In this document: positions 1 to 10,805 of the stretch, piece after piece
Layout: every line of letters begins with the position of its first letter
Numbering within the stretch: the stretch's first letter is position 1
DNA from: Thozetella sp. PMI_491
Taxonomy: Eukaryota; Ascomycota; Sordariomycetes; Chaetosphaeriales; Chaetosphaeriaceae
DNA: 64,000 bases
Assembly (NCBI GenBank): GCA_021432635.1
Contig: MU270035.1
Coordinates: 248,001 to 312,000 of the forward strand
Direction: 5' to 3'
Position numbers and translations under genes: made by a program
The notes under the pieces: generated by a model
Databases searched by the model: none
What the model saw: only the letters and a program-made list of their open reading frames with translations
Told to the model about the DNA's origin: nothing

Positions 1-425
1 GCACGCATTGGTCGCTTCTCCTAGTGTCGGTCATCGATGGCATCGCGTTCCACTATGACAGCCTCCACGGCTCCAACTGGTCCGAGGCCCAGTCGTGCAC
101 GCGAAAGCTGCAGCAAATCCTGGCCCACCAGCTCAAGATGAGCGTTAACATCCGCCTGCTTCAGCTGAACGACTGCCCCCAGCAGGAGAATATGAACGAC
201 TGCGGCGTGTTCGTGTGCATCATCATGCGGCACCTCCTCATCAAGCGCCTGCTCAATGCGAACGCCAACGAGAAGGTGTCCATGTCGATGAAGGACAAGC
301 GCATCGACAGCTATGGCGGCCGCAAGGAGATGCTCCGCATCATCGAGAGTCTGCGCAAGGAAGGCGAGCGGCGGCGCAGCGCCAGCCCCTACGCCACCTC
401 CCGCACACCCCCGCGCATTGAGTGA
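1..425 (+). CDS. Ulp1/SENP8-like cysteine protease, 3' part only (5' end outside window)
   Basis: This is the C-terminal part of a peptidase family C48 (Ulp1-type) protein that removes a ubiquitin-like modifier, SUMO or NEDD8, from substrates. The reading frame is open from base 3. It shows the catalytic triad in order: His in HWSLLLV (bases 6-26), Asp in HYDSLHGSN, an upstream-positioned Gln in CPQQEN, and the nucleophile Cys in NDCGVFVC. The HWSLL...FHYDS...N spacing resembles the deneddylase SENP8/NEDP1 branch more than Ulp1/Ulp2, but that assignment is inference. After the catalytic Cys come about 75 residues ending in a basic Arg/Ser/Pro-rich tail and a TGA at 423-425. The N-terminal part lies before the window, so total length cannot be judged. 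It converges on SLX9 downstream. Confidence 0.85.
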   Translation, partial: THWSLLLVSVIDGIAFHYDSLHGSNWSEAQSCTRKLQQILAHQLKMSVNIRLLQLNDCPQQENMNDCGVFVCIIMRHLLIKRLLNANANEKVSMSMKDKRIDSYGGRKEMLRIIESLRKEGERRRSASPYATSRTPPRIE

Positions 426-980
426 CGGGGTCCCCGTAAGGACAGGAGGCACGCTGGGCATTTGCTTATGCGAGAACAGACGGGGAGACGACGGCCAGGA
501 CCTGCGAGGAGTTAAGGAAAGGCAGAAGGGCAGAAAAGGCACTGCGAGGCGTTCAAGGGAAGATACGAATATCACGCAGTTACGGTTTATTTTCCCCCTT
601 TGTATGGTTTAGTACAACGGCATATTTCATTTGAGCAAAAAACATCGGGTATATCGATTGCTTTCATGTCATGCTTTTTATGGAAAGGCTGTGAAGCCCA
701 GAACAGCACCATCTTTAGCATGGCCGTAGCAGCCCGGCCTTGACCGGTGAACAGACCCCCGTGGTAGCCCTCAACCTGGGACAGGTCGATGGTGCCACCA
801 TCGCCCAAACACCGTCCCTCGTGGAGCCTGAGATGAATTATGAACAACCGCCAAATGCTCTTGTCGTGAGGCGGCGCTCGGGTCTGGACATCAAGGCCTG
901 GCCCGCCGAGGACGACATAGTCAGTGCCCAGAGAGTGAGATATCTCAAGCGGATGATATGCAAGCCACCCCCTGTATTCC
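426..980. other. intergenic, convergent 3' ends
   Basis: This stretch lies between the stop codons of the protease (+) and SLX9 (-) and presumably holds both 3' untranslated regions. A 171-codon open frame on the minus strand overlaps it, but its composition is not protein-like and it runs into the SLX9 coding region in another frame. I see no other gene. Confidence 0.6.
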
Positions 981-1696
981 TCAGCTATTCGACATAAACG
1001 CAGGGTTCTGCTCCATGGTTGAGGATATAAAACTCCGCAGTGCTGCCCACCGGTTGGATGGGGCCGAGGCCGGGGCTGGCACTGACTCTGCCTGGGCTCC
1101 ATCTTTCTGCGACTCTTGCTGGCCAGAACCCGCTCCGCCCTTCTTCTTCTTTGTGGCGGCTTCCGGGGCAGCCTCTTTGACCGTCGCCAATTGCGCCAAG
1201 TTGAAGCTGAATCGCTGCATCTCGCCCCTCACCAGCTGCTCCTTGCGCTTCAGGGCACCGGGCCGGCTCTTGAGGCTGTGGTGTCGCACCTTGCCCTGCT
1301 TGGCCTGCTCGGCGTCCATGGACCCATCCATCTGCATGTCTTCCTTAATGTCCGCAAGCGCGTCGGCCATGGTCTCGAGCGTCGTGACGAGCTTCTTGCT
1401 CGGCCGCCGGCGCTTCTTGGCCGCGGGCTGCCGTGCCTTCTGGATCTTGGACACGAAGGCGCTGTGCTTGATGATCCGCTTGTCCTTTTTGCTGCTGAGG
1501 AAAGAGTCTGTCACGGTATTGTCTTCTCGGTGCACCTTGCGTGGCAGGGTCGGGTCTGCAAGCCGGGCAAGCGCCTTTTGACGGGCGGTGATGCGCTTGC
1601 GCGGGGCGGGAGCGGTCGGGGCCTAGATCGGAGGGTTCGCGTTAGTGAATCGGTTCTCTTGTCTTCCGAAGGAGTGACGTAAGAAACAAATACCAT
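981..1696 (-). CDS. SLX9: Ribosome biogenesis protein SLX9
   Basis: A nucleolar protein of 214 aa that in yeast acts in pre-rRNA processing and 40S subunit maturation and export. Exon 1 is only the start codon (1696-1694). The intron is 1693-1623 (GTATTTG...CTAAC...TAG, 71 nt) and exon 2 is 1622-981. Splicing gives M-APTAPAPRKRITARQKAL, which joins the basic N-terminus typical of the family to conserved blocks: RRPSKKLVTTLETMADAL (about 75-95), FSFNLAQL (about 150) and the C-terminal RWAALRSFISSTMEQNPAF. The frame in exon 2 is open upstream of the GTG at 1535 as far as the acceptor and has no in-frame ATG, so the ATG-only first exon is the simplest start. It shares a divergent promoter region with UBA4. 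The identification is firm; the tiny exon is inferred from frame and splice signals. Confidence 0.88.
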
Positions 1697-2328
1697 ATTT
1701 GTGAAGTTTCTCTGGGATCTCTGGCGAGCTGCCTCTAAGCTTCCTGCTACAAGGATGGCGAGGTTGTGTCGAGCGCTGCTTCACCGGCGTGCTCTTGCTC
1801 GCCAACTTTTTAGCGGGGCACGGCGTGTGGGTGGGTGAGGGAGAGTTTCTGCTCACACTCACCGCTCTTCTCTGCCAGTCAATTACAATGCCACCCTGTA
1901 TCTCTGTTAGCTTGGTACAAGGCAGCTTCCAGCCAAATTTGAGGACGTGAAGCCAGTAAACGGCCTTGTAGGCTGGTTGTTTGCTCTTTTAGCTCGCTGC
2001 TGCCATTTTATTTTGCTCCTTTCTGGGCCCGTAAGCTCTTTGTGTCTTGGTTAAATATTCTCTTGTGGTCTGCAATAATAAATGCCAGGCAGCGGCTTTT
2101 ACCTCTCGCACTAACAAGCAAACAAACCGGGGGTATATTGTACCTTACGGAGGAAAAAGCGGCACCCAGGCTGGGGGGTGACCCTATCTCCGCTGGTAGC
2201 CGAAAGCAGATGCAAATAGGGACTCTGGTAGCCGGTGTGTGAGTAATGCCCAAGCGGCCTACTATACCCCCAGTATCGTGCTTGTTGGCCTCCAGGCGAA
2301 GGCATAATTGAGGACAGCCTTTAGGATA
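1697..2328. promoter_or_regulatory. divergent promoter region SLX9 / UBA4
   Basis: This 632-base gap lies between the start codons of SLX9 (-) and UBA4 (+), so both promoters must be here. I see no clear TATA box and no supported gene; open frames on either strand lack protein-like composition. Confidence 0.5.
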
Positions 2329-3922
2329 ATGGAGCAGCTTGTCGACGAAATCAAGCAGCAGCTTGCGCACCTGCAGGGTGTCGAGGATGAAGAGTCCTTG
2401 GAGCTTGCTCGCGAGTTTCGTGACAGGTTAGCTGCTCGGCAACTCGCCCTGAAGCAAACTCGGTCTGAGGACGAGCTGCTGGGTAACCCTGCTCCGGCTG
2501 TCTCGACTTCTCCATGGCCCCTAGAGCCAGAAGAGTACGACCGGTATTCTCGCCAGATGATTGTGCCGGGTGTAGGACTTCAAGGTGGGAGATGGCTCTA
2601 AGACTTCTACTCTAGAGACTCGCCGCAACTGGGGCTAACACCGCCCAGGTCAGCTCAATATTCGTTCCGCCAGAGTGCTTGTCATCGGAGCAGGTGGCCT
2701 AGGCTGCCCGGCTGCCACCTACCTTGCCGGTGCCGGCATTGGTACCGTTGGCATCATAGACGGGGACACTGTAGAAGTCTCGAACCTGCACCGCCAAATC
2801 GGACACTCTACTGCAAGAGTGGGCATGAACAAGGCAGACAGCCTTATTACATATCTGAAGGGCCTTAACCCCTTGGTGCGGTACCGGGCACACAAAGAAA
2901 ACTTGAGGCCGGACAACGCCAGGGAGGTTGTGGCTCAATACGATGTAGTCCTCGACTGCACAGACCGGCCAGCCGGCCGCTACCTCATCTCAGATATCTG
3001 CGTCTTGCTGCAGAAACCGCTCGTCTCGGCCGCTGCCCTCCGCACTGATGGCCAGATGATCGTTCTGAATTGCCCCCCGGTCCCACCAGGGTCCAAATAC
3101 GGGGCCCCTTGCTACCGCTGCGTTTGGAGAGACCCCCCGCGACCTGAGCTCTCGATGACGTGCGGCGAATTTGGCGTCCTGGGCCCGGCCGTCGGCGTCA
3201 TGGGCGTGTTGCAAGCGAACGAGGCAATCAAGCTCATAGCGGCAGGCCGGCACCATCCATCGCCCGCCCCGGAGCAGGCGTCGGACCCAGCTCTCCTAGT
3301 CTTCGCCGACTGGAAGAGCTTCGGCATGGACCGCTCTGCCATCCGGTCCGTTGGGATGAAACGGAAGCTAGCCTGTGTGGCATGCAGCCCGGCCCGGACG
3401 ATCACCCTCGAAGGCATAGCGGCCGGCACGCCCGACTACGACGATTTTTGTGGTCTCAACTCCCTCCATGATACCTCTCTGCCCCCCTCAGCGCGCATCG
3501 CGCCCGCCAAGTATCAGGCCATGGCCGGCGCTCTGCCGACTTCCAGTGAGAATTCGGGAAAGCACCACATTCTGCTTGACGTTAGGGAGCCAGAACATTT
3601 CTCAGTATCATCACTCCCCGGTGCCGTGAACGTGCGGTACCGAGACGTGTGCCGATGGCTGGCACGCTATGATCCGTCAAGCCCGCCCGTCGCATCCCCC
3701 GCGAGCGGTCCAGCTGCCGAGGCTCAGATGCCCTGGGAGGATGACGGGCATGCAGGAAAAGATATATGGGTGGTGTGCAGGACGGGCAAAGACTCACAGG
3801 ATGTGGTGGCCAAGATGCTCGCCAAGGGCATGGATCGGAACGGAGAGGTCCGAATAGGCGACATTGCGGGTGGTATGAAGGCCTGGAAAGAGCAGGTCGA
3901 CCATAGCCTACCTTTTGTTTGA
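2329..3922 (+). CDS. UBA4: Adenylyltransferase/sulfurtransferase UBA4 (MOCS3-like E1)
   Basis: A cytosolic E1-like enzyme that adenylates and then thiocarboxylates the ubiquitin-like protein Urm1, supplying sulfur for tRNA wobble-uridine thiolation and driving urmylation. Exons are 2329-2584 and 2649-3922 with a 64-nt intron; the product is 509 aa, slightly longer than usual. In order: an N-terminal helical segment (1-60), a ThiF/E1 adenylation domain starting at YDRYSRQM with the nucleotide loop GAGGLG (about 98-103), zinc-binding Cys pairs CYRC (about 240/243) and CVAC (about 328/331), the E1 Cys in SMTCGEFG (about 257), and a C-terminal rhodanese domain with persulfide Cys in VVCRTGKDSQ (about 462). 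All key residues are present. The start is the first in-frame ATG, followed by EQLVDEIKQQL. An Ala/Pro-rich insert (about 430-450) lies in the rhodanese domain. Confidence 0.95.
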
Positions 3923-4373
3923 GAGCTGTGGTATATAGGCCGTCGGATCTTATTATTCTGCTGTCGGGCTGCTCTTGGTAAACACGGCATAGGGATCGGC
4001 AGAGCTACAGGTGTTGGGCTCGAGTTTGGTATAGAGGGGGCGTCAAGGTGGCAAAAATAAGCCTAGGGTTCATAGGGAATCAAGGAGGAAAGGTTCGGAA
4101 AGAGGAGAATATGGTTCTTCCGATTGTGAGATTCGGCCGTGGATATACTACAGGGTTGGGGAGTGCACTGAACGCCAATGGCCAAAGAAGGCCAATAATC
4201 CGCAAATAACATCGACAACCAAAGGCAGGTCTTCTTTGCTTAGGAATACCGCTGGTGAATAACTCATCATCCGTAGTGCAAAACATAGTGCTGCCTTTTT
4301 TACCCCCAGCCTTTGCTATCAAGACACATTCTTTAGACTCCGTGGAGGCAAGCTCGCCCGAGCCCGCAACCGC
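3923..4373. other. intergenic, convergent 3' ends of UBA4 and PAM17
   Basis: A 451-base gap between two convergent stop codons. It presumably contains the 3' untranslated regions. No coding-like frame or RNA gene is visible. Confidence 0.5.
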
Positions 4374-5259
4374 TTAGAGGAATGTCGTTCGTTTCTTGTT
4401 GAACGCCCTCTGGTCCTTCAGCCACTGTCGGTACCCAGCTACGCTCTGGATTTTCTCTCCATAGTAATCAGGCACTAGAGGGGGGGTGGGATGTTAGCAA
4501 AGTCCCGATCAGCTCTTGGTAGATAAACATACCAGGGTTCCCCATAGAACTCGCGGTTGGGTCCACCCGGTTCTTCTTGATGCGTGCGAAGAACTGACTC
4601 TCCTTGACCGCCATCTGCGCCTTGAATTTGCTGTTCAGCATGTAGAATCCGAAGCTACCCAGGCTCGGGCCCACGAGCCAGCCCAGCCCCGCACACGCGA
4701 AGGTCATGAGGCCCATGGTCACGATGGGGTCGAGCGGAATCTGCGTCACCATGGGCTCTGCGATGCCAGTGAGGAGGAACATGGTGCCTCCGTATCCAAA
4801 CACCAAGGCCGTGGCGACACTAAAGCCCAGCTGCCACCACCGCCGGGTCTTGCGCAGCTTGAAGAAGGTGTTCCAGTCGAGCGGCGCGCCAGCGCCAGGG
4901 GGGAGTGCGGCCGAGGCGGCGGCGGCAGCGGCAGCCGTAGCATCCAATTCGGCGTCGCTGATCGGCTTGCTGCTATTGTGGCGGCGGGCAGCAGGCACAA
5001 CCCGGGGGCGGAAGAGGATGGCCTTGGAGGGAAGAGGTCGGGCGAGGGTCGACAGGTAGCGGGGCGCCTGCGAGGCCGGGGCCTTTATGCATCGCGGGGA
5101 GGGCTGCGAAGGGGCGGGAAGCTTCATTAGGATCGAGAGGGAGGCTGTGAGGCCGGTCGAGTGCGGGCAGGCGGCACCACGAAGTAGCATACCCGCCTGG
5201 AGGCCCGAGGAGCGCGTAACGCCGGAACGCAGCATCGTGGTCGTAGTTGAGGTCAGCAT
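4374..5259 (-). CDS. PAM17: Presequence translocase-associated motor subunit PAM17
   Basis: An inner-membrane subunit of the TIM23-associated import motor that helps organise Pam18/Pam16 during matrix protein import. Exon 1 is 5259-4533 and exon 2 is 4474-4374, separated by a 58-nt intron (4532-4475); the product is 275 aa. The N-terminus is rich in Arg, Ser and Thr and poor in acidic residues to about residue 95, as expected for a mitochondrial presequence. The conserved core begins at DWNTFFKLRKTRRWW (about 128-142), followed by two membrane segments (about 143-166 and 178-205) and the matrix-side sequence GFYMLNSKFKAQM. Exon 2 supplies the conserved tail DYYGEKIQSVAGYRQWL. The start chosen is MLTSTTTTM; a second Met at residue 9 is also possible. 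No in-frame ATG lies further upstream. Confidence 0.93.
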
Positions 5260-5894
5260 GATCGGCACCAGGCACGTCGTCAATTGGGAAGGGTCAGGTT
5301 CGGTTGAAGAAAACAGAAGGAGAGAGGTGAATGAGTGGAGATGGGTCAAGGTCAAGAGGGCGTTGATGGTCGACGACCGTCACAGGGAGGAGAGCTCGCA
5401 AACTGGGAACCTAACCGTCGAAACCCGGCAACGATCAAGCTTGGATGAGCTTGATGTGGGTTTTTTTCCCTTGGCCTCAGGCCGACAATGGGCTTAAGCG
5501 GGTAGCCGTGCTCGATAAGGCGGATAAGCCGGCCCCAGTAGCGGGCTGGGCGGGGTGGTGTGTGGTCGGGGCTGGCTTCCATTAGAGAGAGCTCGAGCAG
5601 CCAGCATGCACCAGCGAATGAAATGCTACGCAATTGACTATGAGCAACAAGCAAGCAGCCGGCACTTGAAGAGCCATCCAAATCCCGCCTGGGTCACAGC
5701 CGGGGACCAGTCTCGGTCCCAACATAGATGTGCACATAGATACACTAGGTTTGCCAGGTACGGTATACAGAATTTATGGTAGGTGAGGGTATCTCAAGTG
5801 TATCTACCACTGGCATGTTGCCAGGTCTGGAATCGGCTAATCTTGTTCTCCCAAAAAGGTCTAAACCAAAACATACAGAACTCTTCCCGGAGGG
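5260..5894. other. intergenic upstream of PAM17
   Basis: This gap holds the PAM17 promoter and the 3' end of the thioesterase gene, both on the minus strand. Open frames here read through CT-rich leader sequence and do not look coding. I see nothing else. Confidence 0.5.
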
Positions 5895-6452
5895 CTACAA
5901 CTTCTCGCGCGCCTTGACCCACATCGCCTCTGCTGTGGCGAGCACCTTGCCCTCCCCGTCCTCGATGCTCTGGCTGAGGTAGAACTTCCTCCCTTCGACC
6001 CGGTTCAGCCGTGCTACGCCCAAGTAGGTGCCAGGGGTCTTGATCGGTTCTTTGAACGTGGTTTTGAGATAAGCCGTCAGGTATTGGGCGACGGGCAAGG
6101 CCCCTCGCTCAATGTTGGCGACCGTCAGCGACCCCATCAGCTCGTCCATGATGCACATGACAGCGCCGCCGTGCAGGATATCGGTGAAGCCGTTAAGGTC
6201 CCGTCCCACGTGGAAGACGCCCTTGAGCTCCCGGAGCAGCTCGCGCGGCGACGCTGGCTCTTCGTGGACCATGAGGAAGGCCGAGATGGTATCCTGGCCT
6301 CTGAGCGTCTTGCTGAAGAAGAGATCCTGCCCGTCCGTCCGAAGAATCCTAGAGGGCAGCACCTGCGTCGTTTGGTTCGGGGCGCTGAGCAGCCGCGCCA
6401 CCCAGGGAACGGTGGAGAGCCGCGCCCGGACGGCGCCCAGATCTTCTTCCAT
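5895..6452 (-). CDS. Hotdog-fold acyl-CoA thioesterase-like protein
   Basis: A single-exon gene for a 185-aa protein of the PaaI/4HBT-like hotdog thioesterase superfamily, which hydrolyses acyl-CoA thioesters. The signature is LHGGAVMCIMDE (about 93-104), the HGG-containing loop leading into the long hotdog helix that carries the active-site acidic residue. Beta-strand-like segments follow (ARLNRVEGRKFYLSQSI, then VLATAEAMWVKA near the C-terminus). Length fits a single hotdog domain. The start is the ATG at 6452-6450 (MEEDLGAVRARL); the frame extends upstream only through non-ATG codons. No targeting signal is obvious. The substrate cannot be told from the sequence. Confidence 0.85.
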   Translation of the reverse strand: MEEDLGAVRARLSTVPWVARLLSAPNQTTQVLPSRILRTDGQDLFFSKTLRGQDTISAFLMVHEEPASPRELLRELKGVFHVGRDLNGFTDILHGGAVMCIMDELMGSLTVANIERGALPVAQYLTAYLKTTFKEPIKTPGTYLGVARLNRVEGRKFYLSQSIEDGEGKVLATAEAMWVKAREKL

Positions 6453-8025
6453 GGAGAGGGGGTTGGAGGCTGAGAAACAGCCACTTCTTAAAGCAGCCGG
6501 CGATATAGGCTCGTTCACGTCAGATATGCGAGAACATCAGAGAGGTTCGTGAGGGAAAGGAGGTGGTTACCTATCGCATATGGCCCGTCTTGACAGGAAC
6601 TGGAATGCGGGCGCAGGAGCCGAGGTTCAGGGCCGAGGCTCTAGCGGCTTATAGACGGTTCTGTGCGCCGAGCTCTTGCGGGGTTGAGCTGGGGGATAGC
6701 GGGTAGGCCAATAAGCAGACAGGCCCAGACCGCTAAAACATGGAGCTCGGCACGCTATAGTTAGGGGCACCCCCGGCAGGCATTACCAAAAGGCAAGCAC
6801 CTGACAGGGTCGTATCCGGGAGCCCGAAATGGTAAGGAATGGGCTATAGGCTACTGTACCTGAAGCTGAGTTCGGGGCGAGTATCAGAGCAGACCAATGC
6901 CCCAATCGAATGTTCAGGTTAGGTAGCTCTGCCTGTTTGCCTTTCCAAACTGCACTTTGCCAGATACTTCTGTGACGTTGCGTCTAGTTCGTTCCACTCA
7001 CGGCCCCAGTTTGGCTATAGGACTTTGCCTACTGAGTCTTTCGAGTATACAGGCCGAGCAACTACCCATACCCACTTAGGTTTTGGAGGCCCAATCCCAA
7101 TTCGCTACAGAAGTGGATGGTTCTCTTCGGCATCTCAGGCCTCCTTTGCCTGACTTCGAAATCAGGCTCAGAAACGCAGTGAATTCATCTAGCAGACACT
7201 ATTCCTAAGAATATAGCACATGCAGTGATTAAGTTGCTCGTACGGTTTGCACCAGTTGTGCCGACGGAGGCACCCGAAAGAGCCACTTGTCTCTCACCAG
7301 GATGTGCCAGTCAGTGATGAGACAAATAAAGTTGGCGGGTTGGGTCGCAACTGTCCGACCAGCGGAGGAGAGCGGTGGCCACAGGCACGCCATAAGCCGT
7401 AAGCCGCCGGGGCGTCTACGCCGAGATGAGTCTCTGGGCCACTTGTCGTTGCGAAACGACTTGAGGCATAAAATCTAGCGCAACCCCTCCTCCAGAGTCC
7501 TCAACCACCAAGGTGGCTATCAAATCCTTTTTAAAGTGGTCGGTGTGGAATAACGGGAAACTCGCTTTCCTCCTTCAAGGCGGCGTTGCATTCACAATTT
7601 CATTCTCATCGGCTTGATACAGATGCACTGAGCTGCCTTCTTGGTCCAGATCCTGAGTGCGCTGTGCATTGCTCGACAGCGTATTAGTGCCCAGTTCGGC
7701 TGAGGCCCCTACCGGACCTGAGCCCTGAGGTGCAGCAGGTGGAACCAATTAAAGCAAGCACGAGGCACAGGCTCTGACAGCGCAGTGACAAGGCCCCACA
7801 TCCACCTCATGTCACTAAAAGTAAACATCCTCCACCAAACTCGCTATCGCATCCAGATTCGCGTTCCCTCCGGGGATCGATGCGCCTTCGTTACATTTCC
7901 CTTTTTCGACGCGACTCACGGCGCGAACTCGCGTCTCTGCGCATGTTTCTACTCCGGCTCTGACCGAGGCTGTCCCTCGAGGGCGTCCCTTCCTTTTCTT
8001 TGCGCTCCCCGGGTTTCGTGAGGAA
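6453..8025. other. intergenic, divergent between thioesterase and chromodomain genes
   Basis: About 1.6 kb without a supported gene. It must hold the promoters of the two divergent genes. The last 250 bases before 8026 are pyrimidine-rich, as in fungal leaders. I looked for a tRNA around the TTCGA motif at about 7147-7165 and found no matching stem. Base composition is lower in GC than in the coding regions. Confidence 0.5.
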
Positions 8026-9894
8026 ATGATGGCTCCAGGACCTCTTGAGCAGCTCCGATCACCCGTTGTCGTCGAGGTGGAGGGTTTCCGACGATACAAG
8101 CCCGGTTCAGGTCCCCCGTTGCAGCCCATCACCCTCGTTCCGCGCCGCGACTCGACCGCCTACATCGTCAACAAGTTCGTCGCGCCGATTGGTGCGCTAC
8201 CTGGTGCGGAGGGCCAGCGTCGCATGCAATACTTGATACGATGGAGAGACCTTCCCGGCGCGAGTGCGACCGTATCTGCCACGAAGGTGCTCGACTATGT
8301 CTCGCCGGCCGAGCTGGAGGAGTGGGAGTACAACGAGCTGCTGCTCCGGGAGGAGGAGGAAGAGCGCAGGCGAACAGGGGAGAAGACAAGAACGGTGCGG
8401 ACTCCGAAGCAGCCTGCCCGGCCCCGCGGTCGTCCCCCAAAGGCGCGCGTCAAGGTAGAGCCGATCGACACGCCCGAGTTGAGCGAATCGGAAGAAGCCC
8501 TGATTGCGCAGAAGAAGGCGTCGGGACCTTCGCTTTCCACTCCACGAAAGAGAACGCTACGAGAACTCCTAGACGACGCCCCCATTGTAGAAGAGACGGG
8601 CGACGACGACGCCTCGGACGATGCCGCTATTGCACGCCAGCTGGAAAGCGAGCCGGCCGTAGTCAGCCTACGCGAGTGTGGAGATTTAGATGCGATGGAC
8701 CTGGATGAGCCACTGGATTACCAACGCATAAGAGGAGGCCCGGTCAAGACTCTCATAGAGGATTCGTCGCGGTCAAGCAGCGTGCTACCGGAACCCGCCG
8801 CGCCGCCGACCTCTGTACGCTTAACACACCCCCAAAACCTACTTGCCAAAACAGCCAAGATGCGTGAGAAGGGCAACAGCAGTGACCCAAAAACGAAGCG
8901 GGTCAAGTCCTCCCCTCCAGCTGCGCCGTCACTTACGAGCACGGCATCTCAACGGAAGAGGAAGCCACCGAAGGAAACACGCCCTTCTCTGCCTAAAATG
9001 CCCGCAACAAGAGCCCCGAGCTCATCCATCCCATTGAGCTCCTCGCCAGCTACGCCCACCAGAATTCATCCCATGTTTGCCAAGAAGTTCCGAGGTGGCC
9101 AGTCGACTGGCAGTTCCAGCACGTATCTCCATCCGGCTCCCCTCGGCCAGAAGAGTACCCAGGCCTCCACACAAGCCACGCCCGGCCGGGAACCTAAGGT
9201 TCATCCGGCACTGTCGCAACAGAAAAAACCGCTGGTTCACCCCTACAAGATGACTCCAGCATCTTCCCGAAGCACCACCCATGGGAACGGCACATCAGGC
9301 CAACTAACGCCCTCCCATGGATTCACCCCCGCTGCCTCGAGTATATCGTCAGCTCCATTACCCCCAACCCCATCTCCAAAGCCACCTGCTTCCCAATCAA
9401 AGAGCAAAACCCCGAAAGAGAAGAAGATAATACCTGAGCCAGAGGAGCAGCACTGGGAGGTTAAGAGACTCCTCGACGACCGGCGCCGTTACAATGCTAG
9501 GAACAAACTGGTGCATGAGTATCAAGTCCTCTGGGCGGGCGACTGGCCACCCGATCAAAATCCAACCTGGGAGCCGAAGAAAAATATCTCCAAGGTACTG
9601 ATCAAAGAGTACCACGACCGTATAGCTTCGCAGGGTAAAACACAGCGTACTTTACTTTCATACATGCCAGAGAGGCGCTATTCTAATGTGGCGGAGGCAT
9701 TTGCCGGCGACCTTGCTCACGAAGAGGATGAGCCTGAGGCAAGCAGCGAAGACCGTTCGAAAGAAGAAGACGACGAGACAGACGAGGAGATAGGAGATGA
9801 CAAGCTGGTTGTGACGGAGGAAAAGCAAGGATCCTCGTCAGCCATTAGCGAGAAGCCCAGCACTCTGCTTTCCATCGGTTTGACGGCAAGCTAG
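8026..9894 (+). CDS. Chromodomain protein with AT-hook
   Basis: A 622-aa intronless gene for a predicted chromatin protein. The C-terminal chromodomain spans about residues 475-535: HWEVKRLLDDRRRYN begins it, then HEYQVLWAGDW and NPTWEPKKNISKVLIKEYH, including aromatic residues of the usual methyl-lysine cage. An AT-hook-like core (PRGRPPK, about 133-140) suggests DNA minor-groove contact. Near the N-terminus, MQYLIRWRDLPG and ELEEWEYNELLL (about 66-108) resemble a second, degenerate chromo fold. The middle (about 140-460) is disordered, rich in Pro, Ser, Thr and basic residues, and the tail is acidic. Two ATGs are adjacent at the start. Roles like those of the Neurospora HP1/CDP-2/CHAP silencing proteins are conceivable, but orthology cannot be assigned. 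Confidence 0.85.
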   Translation: MMAPGPLEQLRSPVVVEVEGFRRYKPGSGPPLQPITLVPRRDSTAYIVNKFVAPIGALPGAEGQRRMQYLIRWRDLPGASATVSATKVLDYVSPAELEEWEYNELLLREEEEERRRTGEKTRTVRTPKQPARPRGRPPKARVKVEPIDTPELSESEEALIAQKKASGPSLSTPRKRTLRELLDDAPIVEETGDDDASDDAAIARQLESEPAVVSLRECGDLDAMDLDEPLDYQRIRGGPVKTLIEDSSRSSSVLPEPAAPPTSVRLTHPQNLLAKTAKMREKGNSSDPKTKRVKSSPPAAPSLTSTASQRKRKPPKETRPSLPKMPATRAPSSSIPLSSSPATPTRIHPMFAKKFRGGQSTGSSSTYLHPAPLGQKSTQASTQATPGREPKVHPALSQQKKPLVHPYKMTPASSRSTTHGNGTSGQLTPSHGFTPAASSISSAPLPPTPSPKPPASQSKSKTPKEKKIIPEPEEQHWEVKRLLDDRRRYNARNKLVHEYQVLWAGDWPPDQNPTWEPKKNISKVLIKEYHDRIASQGKTQRTLLSYMPERRYSNVAEAFAGDLAHEEDEPEASSEDRSKEEDDETDEEIGDDKLVVTEEKQGSSSAISEKPSTLLSIGLTAS

Positions 9895-10805
9895 GAATTG
9901 TATTACCACAAATCGGCCGGGAGGGATTCAGATGAGCGTGAATGTGCAAAAATACCGTTTGCCTCCAGAAGCCATCCCAGACCCCGACGCGCTACGGACA
10001 CGACATAGAGGCGAAAGTCACGCTAGAGAAGCGAGAGTCACGAAGGAACGCGATGATGAGGACATGGCTAGCTTCTCTGCAGGGTCTGCGCCTTCGCAAA
10101 CCGTGGACGAACCCGCAGTCTATACACAATACAAAAAAAGTTAACGCATGGCGCTCGCTACGCCTCATTGATAGGCTAGCTTGCCCAGCGAAGCTGTTGG
10201 TGAATAGCAGCTGCTCGTGTGAAATATCAGATAGTGCATGTTGTTTGTCCAAGGTATAAATGTAAAGAGCCACACTCGTTGAGACGCGTAGAAACATTAG
10301 GTTTATTCCATAATCACAGTTGGAAAAGTGACACCGGTTAAGGCAGAAAGATTTAAGAGCGTAGAAAGAAACTAGAGAATAGAAACCTAAGACTAGCAGG
10401 GCCCTACTATGGAGTGAACCGTTGGAAGTTCAACGGCCATCCCACTAAGACTTCCCGTGCGCTATCTTTGTCTTGTTCCTCCATTCTCTCTAGAAGCATG
10501 GATCCCTTCGATGTTGAAGTGCGGAAAGCTAGTAGCTGTCTCTGCTGCCTCTACTTCCTAATAGGGGTAAGCAGAATCTCGAAGCGTCTGGGTGAATAGC
10601 AACACCAGAGGATGACGAAAGAGAAATAGGAAAAGGAATGCCATGGCAATGCTGATGTGGGATGTTGACGGCATCATGTTCCGATGCTCTATGGAAGTTC
10701 CTTCCAAACCGGAACTCTACTCAGGGGCGAGAAACGACTAGATACTACCACGAATGAGTGTAGAGAGCCTTAGAGTTTATCCCCTTTTGCTAATGCCACT
10801 TTCAT
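9895..10805. other. intergenic, convergent 3' ends
   Basis: A 911-base, comparatively AT-rich gap between the 3' ends of the chromodomain gene and the unrecognised minus-strand gene. Several short open frames occur but none has protein-like composition. Confidence 0.45.

Noticed and set aside
587-1102. 171-codon minus-strand frame downstream of SLX9
   Set aside because: It overlaps the end of SLX9 in another frame and its composition (Arg/His/Pro/Cys-rich, no motifs) fits untranslated sequence.
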